DNA of 28,416 bases from JANOBD01 sp031411495 (GCA_031411495.1 JANOBD010000072.1:1-28416), one strand, 5' to 3'; numbered from the stretch's first letter, positions 16,420 through 24,403 are shown. The notes: a model not told the origin generated them from the letters alone. Numbers and translations: made by a program.

Positions 16420-16713
16420 TCACAAGGACCGCTTCGCCCCGCGGGATCGAAAGAAAAATAAAACAGAGACCGTCCCCAGAACGATGCAGAGGGACGCCAT
16501 TATGATGTCTTGGACGAGCATTTCATTTGAGACAGCTACCTTCCACTGTCGCGATCTAAACCACGCCGAGATGTAATCGATCTCGTACCAAAGCCCGACG
16601 AGCGAGGCGACGAATAGGAAGACCCAAACGCCGCGCGCGATCGGTCGATGGCGAGCGGCTGAACCGCGCGTTCGATACTCAATCACTTGAGGTTTGTGAT
16701 CCGGTTGCGTCAC
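16420..16713 (-). CDS. small two-helix membrane protein (hypothetical)
   Basis: About 97 residues: a soluble N-terminus (VTQPDHKPQVIEYRTRG), a first membrane helix (GVWVFLFVASLVGLWYEIDYI), a short loop (SAWFRSRQWKVAVSNEMLV) and a second helix (IIMASLCIVLGTVSVLFFF) ending in basic RSRGAKRSL. Both helices are well formed and the charges suggest cytoplasmic ends. The GTG at 16713 is the likely start because the 'PxVIEYRT' segment resembles the beginning of similar small planctomycete proteins; an in-frame GTG at 16764 would add 17 Arg-rich residues. Neither has a strong Shine-Dalgarno sequence. It lies 118 bp upstream of the secreted pair. Function unknown. Confidence 0.55.
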   Translation of the reverse strand: MTQPDHKPQVIEYRTRGSAARHRPIARGVWVFLFVASLVGLWYEIDYISAWFRSRQWKVAVSNEMLVQDIIMASLCIVLGTVSVLFFFRSRGAKRSL

Positions 16714-16821
16714 GTTGGCTTCGAGCGAATAACGTAATGCCGTTGAGCGGCCGCGGCGGCGCACGCGCGACGCTCGGCCGCAAGTGAAGTATACCGCCGC
16801 CGCGGTCCGCTCCAGCGGCGG

Positions 16822-17079
16822 GTTATTTCACGCCTTCGGGCCGCCGCCCCGCAGGGCATGCCACCACAAAAACCATCCGTAGATCGGCGCGTGTCCCATG
16901 ATGACGTATGAGAACGCGCCAACCGGGATCGCGCCCCAAGCAAACACGCGCGCGACAGGAACCGACACGAACGCGAGAACGAAAACCGCCAACACGATCA
17001 TGAGTAGTCCGACGACCTGATAGCCAGCAGCGTTCTGACCGAAGACGCACCTCATGCCGGATGGCCGGCGTGAAATAAC
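16822..17079. repeat. 258-bp segment bounded by 13-bp perfect inverted repeats
   Basis: GTTATTTCACGCC at 16822-16834 and its exact complement GGCGTGAAATAAC at 17067-17079 bracket the 75-aa membrane ORF. The left copy contains the ORF's stop codon; the right copy lies 11 bp before its start. The arrangement resembles terminal inverted repeats of a miniature mobile element, but I see no target-site duplication. A long-range RNA stem is an alternative. Confidence 0.45.
16828..17055 (-). CDS. small membrane protein (75 aa, hypothetical)
   Basis: A 75-residue hydrophobic protein, MRCVFGQNAAGYQVVG followed by two membrane segments (LLMIVLAVFVLAFVSVPVA and VGAFSYVIMGHAPIYGWFLW) and a short Gly/Lys tail. 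The alternation of hydrophobic helices and the clean stop look genuine, but there is no visible ribosome-binding site before the ATG, so the start is uncertain. It is nested inside a pair of 13-bp inverted repeats. It may encode a small envelope protein, or be an open frame in a non-autonomous element. No family recognised. Confidence 0.45.
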   Translation of the reverse strand: MRCVFGQNAAGYQVVGLLMIVLAVFVLAFVSVPVARVFAWGAIPVGAFSYVIMGHAPIYGWFLWWHALRGGGPKA

Positions 17080-17462
17080 TTATCAATAACCTGACCGGCA
17101 GCGCCACATAGCGTTCCGGACGATTCGGCCGATTCTCGCCGAAAGTCGTTTGGTGGCAAGCACAAACGCGCTGCACCGGCCGGCATGGTATCCCGGTCGG
17201 CGTGCGCGAATTGGGATGCTCATCTGCGCAGCAGGGCACGGTCACTCGGGGGCGCGTGCACAGCGCCTCTCCGGGGACCCCGTAAAATCCGGCCATTCCG
17301 CTCATCGCGCACAATATCGGGCGCAAATCGGGCGCAGCCTATCGGCCCGCGGACTCGGTTTTGCCGGGTTTTTCCTCCGACCCGCTTTGACCCGGCGGGT
17401 GGCACAGCGTCGTACTCGAAGGGGTGAGGGCGGCGTGCATCAGGGCGGCTCGCCTTTGCCCG

Positions 17463-17672
17463 CGCGAAAGCGATTTGCCTCCGCGCGAAACCGACTTTTG
17501 TCCGCGCGAAAGTCATTTTTGCGGGCGCGAAAGTCATTTTTGCGGGCGCGAAAGTCATTTTTGCAGGCGCGAAAGTCATTTTTGCAGGCGCGAAACAAAC
17601 TTTTCTGTGCGCGAAACTGAGTTTCGCGCACGCAAAAGTCAGTTTTCTGTGCGCGAAAATTCGTTTCCTGAA
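17463..17672. repeat. ten tandem 21-bp repeats
   Basis: Ten head-to-tail units of exactly 21 bp, each starting CGCGAAA (CGCAAAA once), with consensus CGCGAAAGTCATTTTTGCGGG minus small changes. The four central units (17505-17588) are nearly identical, differing only at G/A in position 19; the outer units diverge progressively. Because 21 is a multiple of three, most reading frames stay open and encode heptads, for example RESHFCG on the plus strand or RKNDFRA on the minus strand. Twenty-one base pairs is also two helical turns, so the T5 tracts are phased on one face. There are no unique spacers, so this is not a CRISPR array. Confidence 0.85.
17607..17631. repeat. 25-bp perfect palindrome inside the repeat block
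   Basis: The arms GTGCGCGAAACT and AGTTTCGCGCAC (12 bp each) flank a single central G. The palindrome arises where repeat units seven to nine meet, the eighth unit ending in TTTCGCGCA instead of the usual TTTTTGCGGG. It could extrude as a hairpin or bind a dimeric protein. Confidence 0.6.
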
Positions 17673-17828
17673 GCGCGGTCCGCGATATCAGCTCTAGAAA
17701 CGCACTTTCACGTCCCATTCGACGCGGGCCGATTTCCTTCCGTCTGTTTCGTTAAGTCGGGTGGTAACGGCTTCGATGAATTTCGCGTGCCTTGAGGACG
17801 CGGCTGAGCGGAGGATTGGGAAGGCGTT

Positions 17829-18038
17829 TTGTCTACTCGGCGTTCGGCGGCGAAAGCGGACCCGCAACTGATCGCTAGGGCCCGCGAACTCCGCGACCGG
17901 TGGCTGGAACAGGTCAACGCGCAGGGAACCGCGCTGCCGATCGGGAAGTACGACGTGGCGAAGGCTGGCGGCGTAAGTCGAATCGGGCGGGAGACTCCCG
18001 GGCGTTCCTCTTACACGATCTCGACCGCCCGCGGATAG
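17829..18038 (+). CDS. possible small protein, TTG start (69 aa)
   Basis: The frame begins with TTG at 17829 (no ATG available) after GGGAAGG and encodes MSTRRSAAKADPQLIARARELRDRWLEQVNAQG...LPIGKYDVAKAGG. The first 47 residues look like a real basic, helical protein; I have an impression of similar 'ARELRDRWLE-N...GKYDV' segments in planctomycetes but cannot confirm it. The last ten codons overlap the 3' end of pheA in the convergent direction, which weakens the C-terminus. It could be a remnant of a longer gene. Confidence 0.3.
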   Translation: MSTRRSAAKADPQLIARARELRDRWLEQVNAQGTALPIGKYDVAKAGGVSRIGRETPGRSSYTISTARG

Positions 18039-19087
18039 CTGCCCAGCACGGTCAGCTGCAGGCAGTGTTGCCGCGCCTCGGCGATCGCTTTCTGCATCGT
18101 CGCATCGTCGGCGTGGCCTTGCGTGTCGATGAAGAAGTAATATTCCCAGTTCACCTTGCGGCTGGGCCGCTTCTCGATGTCGGTCAGGTTGATGCCGGCG
18201 CTCTTGAACACATCCAGCACCTCGGCGAGCGCGCCGGGCTTGTGGCTGGTGGTGAAGAGGAGGGCGGTCTTGTCGTCGCCGGTCTTTTTCGCGGCTTCGC
18301 GCGAGACGACCCAGAACCGCGTCGTGTTGTCGGGGTTGTCTTCGATCCGCTCGAAGAGCGTGTTCAATCCGTACATCGTGCCCGCGATGCTGCTCGCGAT
18401 CGCGGCGGTGCCGGGTTCTTTGCTGGCCATCTCGGCGGCCTTGCTGGTGCTGGCGACGGGCTGAACCTCGCGGCCCTTCGCGGTCGCTTCCAGGAACTTT
18501 CTACACTGCGCGAACACTTCCGGCTTGGAGCAGATCCGCGTGATCTTGTCCCACGGCTCACTCGCGAGGAGCTGGTGGTGGATCGTCACCAGCACTTCCG
18601 CACAGATGCGCGCGGACGATTCGAGGAACGCATCGAGCGTGTCGATCACGCCGCCGTGCAGCGAGTTCTCGACCGGCACGAGGCCGTAATCGATGTGGCC
18701 GCGGACGACTTCCTGGAAGACGGAGTTGATGTCGGCGAGCGGGACGTAGTCGACGCTTGATCCGAACTTCAGGACGGATGCCTGGTGAGAGAACGTGCCG
18801 AGCGGGCCGAGGAAGCCGATGCGCAGCGGGCGCTCGAGCGCGAAGGAGCCGGACATTAATTCGCGATAGACGGCGCGCAGGCATGAATCCGGCAGCGGGC
18901 CCTGGTTGAGCTTGCCCACCTTTTCCAGAACCGCCTTCTCGCGATCGGGCGCGTAGACGGGCGAGTTGTCCTTCTGCTTCACCTTGCCGACTTCGATGAC
19001 GATCTTGGCGCGCTCGTTGAGCAGACGGACGAGCTGTTCGTCGACGGCGTCGATCTGTCTGCGAAGGGCTTCAAGGTCATCCGGCAT
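18011..19087 (-). CDS. pheA: bifunctional chorismate mutase / prephenate dehydratase
   Basis: A 358-residue P-protein of phenylalanine synthesis, converting chorismate to prephenate and then to phenylpyruvate in the cytoplasm. An AroQ-type mutase domain comes first (1-85; LEALRRQIDAVDEQLVRLLNERAKIVIEVGKVK, with YAPDREKAVLEKV). The dehydratase follows (about 90-270; IGFLGPLGTFSHQAS, YGLVPVENSLHGGVIDTLD, AIASSIAGTMYGL, DNPDNTTRFWVV, including the catalytic TRF). A regulatory ACT domain closes it (about 280-358; TSHKPGALAEVLDVF, INLTDIEKRPSR), which usually gives feedback inhibition by phenylalanine; the common ESRP is IEKRP here. The ATG at 19087 is chosen by domain start; no clear ribosome-binding site is seen. 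Divergent from the sugar ABC operon. Confidence 0.95.
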   Translation of the reverse strand: MPDDLEALRRQIDAVDEQLVRLLNERAKIVIEVGKVKQKDNSPVYAPDREKAVLEKVGKLNQGPLPDSCLRAVYRELMSGSFALERPLRIGFLGPLGTFSHQASVLKFGSSVDYVPLADINSVFQEVVRGHIDYGLVPVENSLHGGVIDTLDAFLESSARICAEVLVTIHHQLLASEPWDKITRICSKPEVFAQCRKFLEATAKGREVQPVASTSKAAEMASKEPGTAAIASSIAGTMYGLNTLFERIEDNPDNTTRFWVVSREAAKKTGDDKTALLFTTSHKPGALAEVLDVFKSAGINLTDIEKRPSRKVNWEYYFFIDTQGHADDATMQKAIAEARQHCLQLTVLGSYPRAVEIV

Positions 19088-19417
19088 CGGAAACGGTTGT
19101 AAATCCGCCGACGGAAGAAGGCAATTCGCCGCGGCGCTTATGTCTCGACGGTCGATCGCCCACGATGGGACGCAACCCGCCTTCGATATTTCACGACGGG
19201 TTCGGAACGATGCGGCAACTCGGTATGATTCGCCAGCCATCGCGAACCGTGAGCGTCGATGCGTCGCGGCGGGGGTTGGCGAGCGGATGCGCAGGCTGCA
19301 CATAATGGCGTGTGCAGGACGCAGATTTATCGCCGGGGGCGATTTGGCGCATAATCGCCTGTGGGACGAGGTCCCGGTACGATTCGAAATAGAACCAGAT
19401 CCATGTCGGAGGATAAT
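19088..19417. promoter_or_regulatory. pheA / sugar-operon divergent promoter region
   Basis: A 330-bp spacer. On the plus strand TTGGCG (19276-19281) and CATAAT (19301-19306) form a possible -35/-10 pair, although the 19-bp spacing is longer than ideal. A second CATAAT at 19350-19355 lies in a related segment (GCGCATAATCGCCTGTG versus GCACATAATGGCGTGTG), so the two form an imperfect direct repeat about 49 bp apart. GGCGATT/AATCGCC at 19338-19359 form an inverted repeat that could be an operator for the sugar operon. Confidence 0.35.
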
Positions 19418-20425
19418 ATGAAGTCGATTCAGATGCGTCGGTGGGCGGGTGCGGTGGCGATGAGTATCGCCATCGCGGTAGCGGGTTGCGACAAAGCCGA
19501 ACCTGCGGCGACGCCTGCAAAGGGCGGCTCGACCGGCGCGGCGCAGAGCCAGAAGCTGACGGTGGGATTCTCGCAGGTGGGCGCCGAAAGTGCCTGGCGT
19601 ACCGCCAACACGCAGTCGATCAAGGACGAGGCCGCCAAGCGCGGAATCAACCTGCAGTTCGCCGATGCTCAAGGCAAGCAGGAAAACCAGATCCAGGCCA
19701 TCCGGTCGTTCATCGCACAGAAGGTGGATGTGATCTCGTTCTCGCCGGTCGTCGAAACGGGCTGGGAACCGGTCTTGAAGGAAGCGAAGGAGGCGGGAAT
19801 CCCGGTCGTTCTGAGCGATCGCCGCGTCGCAACGACGGATGATTCGCTGTACGCCACATTCCTCGGCGCCGACTTTATCGAAGAAGGCCGGCGCGCCGGG
19901 AAGTGGGCAATCGACGCGATGAAGGGCAACGCGGTCATCGCCGAATTGCAGGGCACCCCCGGCGCCGCTCCCGCGATCGATCGCAAGAAAGGTTTTGAAG
20001 AAGCGATCGCCAGCCAGCCCGGCATGAAGATCATCAAGAGCCAGACCGGCAACTTCGAGCGCGCCAAGGGACGCGAAGTCATGGAAGCGTTCCTCAAGAG
20101 CCCGGAAGGCGCCAGCATCAACCTCGTGTTTGCCCATAACGATGACATGGCGCTGGGCGCGATCCAGGCCATCGAAGCCGCGGGCAAAAAGCCAGGCGTC
20201 GACATCAAGATCGTTTCGATCGACGGCGTCCGCGACGCGTTCGTCGCGATGACCGAGGGGAAACTCAACTGCAGCGTGGAGTGCAACCCCATGATCGGTG
20301 CGCAGCTCTTCGACCTCATCGAGAAGGTATCCAAAGGCGAATCGGTGCCGAAACGTGTGACGGTGGAAGAAGGCGTCTTCCCGCAGGAGAAGGCGGCCGC
20401 GGCGCTGCCCACCCGCGCTTATTGA
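19418..20425 (+). CDS. ytfQ: sugar ABC transporter substrate-binding lipoprotein (YtfQ-like)
   Basis: A 335-residue type 1 periplasmic binding protein. The N-terminus is a lipoprotein signal with lipobox VAGC (Cys at about 26), so it is membrane-anchored rather than free as in E. coli. The mature chain matches E. coli YtfQ closely: LTVGFSQVGAESAWR, ADAQGKQENQIQAIRSFIAQ, SPVVETGWEPVLKEAKEAGIPVV, AIDRKKGFEEAI, VFAHNDDMALGAIQAIEAAG and SIDGV. YtfQ binds galactofuranose and galactopyranose, so a galactose-type ligand is likely. The start at 19418 has GGAGG 5 nt upstream; the frame extends further 5' without support. It heads the operon. Confidence 0.93.
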   Translation: MKSIQMRRWAGAVAMSIAIAVAGCDKAEPAATPAKGGSTGAAQSQKLTVGFSQVGAESAWRTANTQSIKDEAAKRGINLQFADAQGKQENQIQAIRSFIAQKVDVISFSPVVETGWEPVLKEAKEAGIPVVLSDRRVATTDDSLYATFLGADFIEEGRRAGKWAIDAMKGNAVIAELQGTPGAAPAIDRKKGFEEAIASQPGMKIIKSQTGNFERAKGREVMEAFLKSPEGASINLVFAHNDDMALGAIQAIEAAGKKPGVDIKIVSIDGVRDAFVAMTEGKLNCSVECNPMIGAQLFDLIEKVSKGESVPKRVTVEEGVFPQEKAAAALPTRAY

Positions 20426-20436
20426 CCTCGAACTGG

Positions 20437-20500
20437 CCACGAATGAGCACGAGTTGACGCGTCGTTTGATCTACATGCGCGTCGCTCGTCCCATTCGTGG
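20437..20500 (+). promoter_or_regulatory. long imperfect stem-loop between ytfQ and ytfR
   Basis: Twelve bases after the ytfQ stop begins an inverted repeat: outer arms CCACGAATG/CATTCGTGG pair perfectly, then ACGAG/CTCGT and GACGCG/CGCGTC pair with small bulges, around a loop of about 16 nt. There is no T-run. Such structures behind binding-protein genes commonly stabilise the upstream mRNA, so that the binding protein exceeds the permease components. The CCACGAATG...CATTCGTGG arms also resemble a dispersed intergenic repeat. Confidence 0.6.
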
Positions 20501-20535
20501 TGGCTCTTCCTGATCGCCCTCATCCGCGAAGACTC

Positions 20536-22095
20536 ATGCCGACCGATTCGACTATCCTACAAGCCGCCGGGATTCATAAGCGATTCACCGGCGTAAACGC
20601 GTTGGATGACGTCTCTTTCACGCTTCGCCGCGGCGAGATTCACGCGCTCATGGGCGAGAACGGCGCCGGCAAGAGCACGCTGATCAAGGTCATCACCGGC
20701 GTCTATCCGCGCGACGGTGGCACCGTTACGCTCGACGGAGAGCCGATCTACCCGCGCTCGCCGAAAGATGCCGACGATGCCGGCATCCGAACGGTCTACC
20801 AGGAAGTGAATCTCGTCCCGTACCTGACGGTTGCGGAGAACCTGCTCATCGGCCGCTTCCCGAAAGTCGGCGGATTCATCTGCTGGGGGAAGGTGCGGGC
20901 GATGGGCCGCGAGGCGATGCAGCGGCTGGGCATCAACATCGATGTCTCCCGGCCGACGAACAGCTATTCGATCGCGATCCAGCAGATGGTGGCGATTGCA
21001 CGAGCCGTGATGACGGACGACCGACGCGTCGCAACGAAAGTGCTCGTGCTCGATGAGCCGACGAGTTCGCTCGATGCGGCCGAGGTCGATCAGCTCTTCT
21101 TGGTGATGCAGCGGCTGCGCGAACAGGGCGTTGGGATCATTTTCGTCACGCACTTCATGGACCAGGTGTACCGGATCAGCGATCGCATCACCGTGCTGCG
21201 CAACGGGAGATTCGTGGGGGAGTATCTCAAGAGAGACCTGCCGCGGCTGGAACTGGTCTCGAGGATGATGGGCCGGAATATCGAAGAAGTCGCGGCGATG
21301 AACCAGTACCGTCCGGCGACGTCCGCATCGTCTGCGAAAACGGGCGGCGGCATCGAAGTGAAGGGCCTGGCCAAGGCCGGCAAGGTGGGGGCGACCTCGT
21401 TCCCGATTCGTCCCGGCGAGGCTGTCGGGCTCGCGGGATTGCTCGGTTCGGGTCGGACGGAAACGGCGCGGCTCATCTACGGCATCGATCGCGCGGACGC
21501 CGGCACGCTGACGCTCGACGGCGAAGAAATCTCGCCCACCTCGCCGCGGAAAATGATCCTCGCCGGCTTCGGCATGACGCCGGAAGACCGCAAGATCGAC
21601 GGCATCGTTCCGAACCTGAGCGTGCGTGAGAACATGGTGCTGGGCCTGCAGAGCCGGCACGGTTTGCTGAAGAAGATCAGCACGCGCCAGCAATACGCGA
21701 TCGCAAACGAATACATCAAGAAGCTGAACATCAAGACGCCGCATGCCGATCAGCCGATCAAGAACCTCTCCGGCGGCAATCAGCAGAAAGTCCTGCTCGC
21801 CCGCTGGCTGGTGACCAAACCACGCTTGTTGATTCTCGACGAGCCGACGCGCGGCATCGATGTCGGCGCCAAGGCCGAGATCGAGAAACTCGTCGGCGAA
21901 CTGTGTCAGCAGGGGATGAGTGTGCTCTTCATCAGCAGCGAACTGGAAGAAGTCGTCCGCACCTGCGCCCGCGTCGTCGTGTTGCGCGATCGCAAGCAGG
22001 TGGGCGTGCTCGAAGGAAACGACGTGGAGATCGCCGGCATCATGAAAACGATCGCAATGCACGAACCGAACGCGGCGGAGGCGGGCACGCGATGA
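20536..22095 (+). CDS. ytfR: sugar ABC transporter ATP-binding protein (YtfR-like)
   Basis: A 519-residue protein with two fused ABC ATPase domains, as in ribose/galactofuranose importers. Domain one has a canonical Walker A (GENGAGKST), Q-loop TVYQEVNLVP, a degenerate signature (SYSIAIQQMVAIARA) and Walker B VLVLDEPTSSLD. Domain two has the lysine-less Walker A usual for this family (GLLGSGRTET), a full signature LSGGNQQKVLLARWL and Walker B LLILDEPTRGIDVG. It powers import through the two permeases that follow. The ATG at 20536 is placed where the protein fold begins. The stop overlaps the next start (ATGA), showing translational coupling. Confidence 0.95.
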   Translation: MPTDSTILQAAGIHKRFTGVNALDDVSFTLRRGEIHALMGENGAGKSTLIKVITGVYPRDGGTVTLDGEPIYPRSPKDADDAGIRTVYQEVNLVPYLTVAENLLIGRFPKVGGFICWGKVRAMGREAMQRLGINIDVSRPTNSYSIAIQQMVAIARAVMTDDRRVATKVLVLDEPTSSLDAAEVDQLFLVMQRLREQGVGIIFVTHFMDQVYRISDRITVLRNGRFVGEYLKRDLPRLELVSRMMGRNIEEVAAMNQYRPATSASSAKTGGGIEVKGLAKAGKVGATSFPIRPGEAVGLAGLLGSGRTETARLIYGIDRADAGTLTLDGEEISPTSPRKMILAGFGMTPEDRKIDGIVPNLSVRENMVLGLQSRHGLLKKISTRQQYAIANEYIKKLNIKTPHADQPIKNLSGGNQQKVLLARWLVTKPRLLILDEPTRGIDVGAKAEIEKLVGELCQQGMSVLFISSELEEVVRTCARVVVLRDRKQVGVLEGNDVEIAGIMKTIAMHEPNAAEAGTR

Positions 22096-23198
22096 GCCAA
22101 ACGCCTCCGAACAGCCTTTCACCTGCGAACTCGTTCCGGCCGATCTCGATGGCGCAGAAGATCCTGGGCATGCGCGTCCTCTGGCCGCTGCTGGCGCTGG
22201 CATTGCTCCTTGCGTACAACGCGATTTTCACGCCCGGCTTTTTCAACGTCACCGTCGTCGGCGATCGGCTGTATGGGTCGTTGATCGACGTGCTGTCGAA
22301 CGGCACGATTGTCGCCGTCCTCGCGATCGGCATGACGTTGGTGATTGCGACCGGCGGCGTCGATCTGTCGGTCGGATCGACGATGGCGATCGGCAGCGCG
22401 CTGGCCGCCATGCTCGTCATCCCGCCGACGATGACGCCCAATGTCGTGAGCGGTCTCGGCTGGAACTTCTGGCCGTCCGTCATCATCGCCTGCTCGGCGG
22501 CGGGGCTTATCGGATTGTTCAACGGCTTCCTCATCGCGGTCGTGCGGATTCAGCCGATCATCGCGACGCTCATTGTCATGGTCGCCGGCCGCGGCGTCGC
22601 GCAGATGATCACCGGCCCGTTCAAGCCGGATGTGAAAGCCTCTGCGTTGTACATGGCGATGGGCAACGGCTACTTCCTGCTACTGCCACTGGGTGTGGCG
22701 ATCGTCGTGGTCGTCTTCGGCTTGTGTGCCGCGTCGACCCGATTGACAGGGCTTGGCCTCGCACTGGAAACGGTCGGCGACAGTCCGTCAGCGGCCCGCT
22801 ATGCCGGACTTCGCGTGAAGCTGATCACGGTCAGCGCCTACGTCTTTAGCGCCATCTGTGCAGCGATCGCGGGCCTGATCGACGCGTCGAAAACGTCTGC
22901 TGCCGATCCGATCAACAGCGGCATCGGCATGGAGCTTTACGCGATCTTTGCCGTCGTCGTGGGCGGCACCGCATTGACCGGCGGGCGGTTCACGCTCGTC
23001 GGCTCCATCATCGGTGCGCTGCTCTACCAGGCGCTCAACACGACGCTTCTCTCGACCAAGATTGCCGGCCACGACATCAAGCCCGCTTATCTTCCGTTGC
23101 CGATCGCGATCGTGATCATCATGGTGTCGCTGTTGCAGTCGGTGAAGTTCCGAGAGGCTTTGCTCAAGCCGTTCGCCTCGAAGCGGAGGGCCGGCTGA
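22092..23198 (+). CDS. ytfT: sugar ABC transporter permease (YtfT-like)
   Basis: A 368-residue inner-membrane permease of the BPD_transp_2 (RbsC-like) family with about eight to ten membrane helices. The conserved motifs are GMTLVIATGGVDLSVGSTMAIG near residue 85, GLFNGFLIAVVRIQPIIATL in the middle, the loop GDSPSAARYAGLRV, and the C-terminal ELYAIFAVVVGGTALTGGRF. It begins with the ATG overlapping the ytfR stop by 4 nt and ends in TGATG shared with the next permease. With its partner it forms the heterodimeric channel. Length and order match E. coli ytfT. Confidence 0.93.
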   Translation: MSQTPPNSLSPANSFRPISMAQKILGMRVLWPLLALALLLAYNAIFTPGFFNVTVVGDRLYGSLIDVLSNGTIVAVLAIGMTLVIATGGVDLSVGSTMAIGSALAAMLVIPPTMTPNVVSGLGWNFWPSVIIACSAAGLIGLFNGFLIAVVRIQPIIATLIVMVAGRGVAQMITGPFKPDVKASALYMAMGNGYFLLLPLGVAIVVVVFGLCAASTRLTGLGLALETVGDSPSAARYAGLRVKLITVSAYVFSAICAAIAGLIDASKTSAADPINSGIGMELYAIFAVVVGGTALTGGRFTLVGSIIGALLYQALNTTLLSTKIAGHDIKPAYLPLPIAIVIIMVSLLQSVKFREALLKPFASKRRAG

Positions 23199-24361
23199 TG
23201 ACGGACGTAGCTCCCATGCTTCCGCATGCCGGGGGTAAGGCCCGCGTGTCGTGGCTCAATCCTGCGTATCTGCCGCTTGTCGCGACGTTTTTCGTCGTGA
23301 TCGCGCTCGCCACCTTCGGCGGCATGAGGTACGACGGCTATCTCAACCCTCAGGCAGTCGCCAACCTCTTCAACAACAACGCATACCTGGGAATCGTTGC
23401 GATCGGGATGACCTTCGTCATCCTCAGCGGCGGCATCGATCTCTCGGTCGGTTCCGCGATCGCGTTCGCCACGGTGCTGATGGCAATCCTAGTGCATCCC
23501 AGCATCGCTCAGCAGATCGCGAAGAATCCATCACTTGATCCTGCAACGCTTATCCACGGCGGCGGGCTTCATCCGATCAGTGCGGCGATCATTACGCTGA
23601 TCGTCGGAACGCTGTTCGGCCTCGCGATGGGCTTCCTGATTTCGACCTATGAGTTGCCCGCGTTCATGATCACGCTCGCGGGAATGTTCCTCGCGCGGGC
23701 GATGGCGTTCGTCGTGCTCGATTTCTGCTCGCCGGCAAGTTCGGGCTCCGCGAGCCTGCCCGTCTCACATCCGTTTTACGAATGGGTGCGAGACCATGCG
23801 GTGCAGGTCTGGACGCAGACCGGTCGAGTCAATCCGCGCAGCAATCGTGCGCTGCCCGACCTGCCGATTCGTCTGTATCTCACTGCGCTGTTGATGGTGA
23901 CATCGTACGGCGTCGCGGTGGTCGTGCTTCACTTCACCGCCTTCGGACGCAGCATCTATGCCGTCGGCGGCGATGAGAACTCTGCCAAGCTGCTCGGTGT
24001 ACGCGTGCCGCGCGTGAAGATCGCGGTCTACGCGGTGAGCGGCTTCATGGCCGCGCTCGCGGGCGTGGTGGCGAGCTTCGACTCCAACGCCGGCAACCCC
24101 GCCGACAAGGTCGGGACAGAACTCGACGCGATCGCGGCCGTCGTCATCGGCGGCACGCTCCTCACCGGCGGCCGGGGCTTCGTCATCGGCACTCTGCTCG
24201 GCGTCCTGGTGCTCGCCCTCATCCAAGGGTTCATTCCGGTGGAGAAACGGCTCAACGCCGAGACCACCCGCATCTTCATCGGCTGCCTGATGCTGGTGTT
24301 CATTCTCCTTCAGACAAGTTTCAACGCGCTCGGAAAGTGGCTGAGCGCGAGCAGGGCGTAG
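23198..24361 (+). CDS. yjfF: sugar ABC transporter permease (YjfF-like)
   Basis: A 387-residue BPD_transp_2 permease, the second half of the channel. Family motifs: GMTFVILSGGIDLSVGSAIAFA, GTLFGLAMGFLISTYELPAFMITLAGMFLARA, the EAA-like loop GGDENSAKLLGVRVPRVK and the C-terminal ELDAIAAVVIGGTLLTGGRGF. It is longer than E. coli YjfF, mainly through a polar insert (about residues 180-220) between membrane helices. Its ATG shares one base with the preceding TGA stop. The GH4 gene follows after 42 bp. Confidence 0.93.
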   Translation: MTDVAPMLPHAGGKARVSWLNPAYLPLVATFFVVIALATFGGMRYDGYLNPQAVANLFNNNAYLGIVAIGMTFVILSGGIDLSVGSAIAFATVLMAILVHPSIAQQIAKNPSLDPATLIHGGGLHPISAAIITLIVGTLFGLAMGFLISTYELPAFMITLAGMFLARAMAFVVLDFCSPASSGSASLPVSHPFYEWVRDHAVQVWTQTGRVNPRSNRALPDLPIRLYLTALLMVTSYGVAVVVLHFTAFGRSIYAVGGDENSAKLLGVRVPRVKIAVYAVSGFMAALAGVVASFDSNAGNPADKVGTELDAIAAVVIGGTLLTGGRGFVIGTLLGVLVLALIQGFIPVEKRLNAETTRIFIGCLMLVFILLQTSFNALGKWLSASRA

Positions 24362-24403
24362 TCGGCGCTTCTCACGGAAGCAGTCGCGATTAATATCCCA
24401 TGG

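Larger units (their letters stand above)
17056..17828. other. 773-bp region without a convincing gene
   Basis: Open frames here are long only because 21-bp repeats keep most frames free of stops. Apart from those repeats and a 25-bp palindrome, listed separately, there is an 11-bp tandem duplication at 17316-17337 (ATCGGGCGCAA then ATCGGGCGCAG). GC content dips in the repeat block. No transposase, integrase or RNA gene was recognised. Confidence 0.55.

Noticed and set aside
17463..17672. CRISPR array
   Set aside because: The 21-bp units abut each other with no unique spacers, and no cas gene is present.
17150..17795. Plus-strand frames with ARKSFLR or RESHFCG heptads as genes
   Set aside because: One frame is interrupted by a stop in the eighth repeat unit, the flanks lack protein character, and most frames are open simply because the unit is 21 bp. 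Kept as a repeat and a finding, not a gene.
19088..20440. Long open frame on the minus strand extending pheA upstream, opposite ytfQ
   Set aside because: It is the antisense of a well-recognised binding protein; the pheA family starts at 19087 and the extension has no domain resemblance.
20557..22203. 548-codon open frame antisense to ytfR
   Set aside because: Low-complexity His/Asp/Arg-rich translation typical of antisense frames in GC-rich genes; the plus strand has full ABC motifs.
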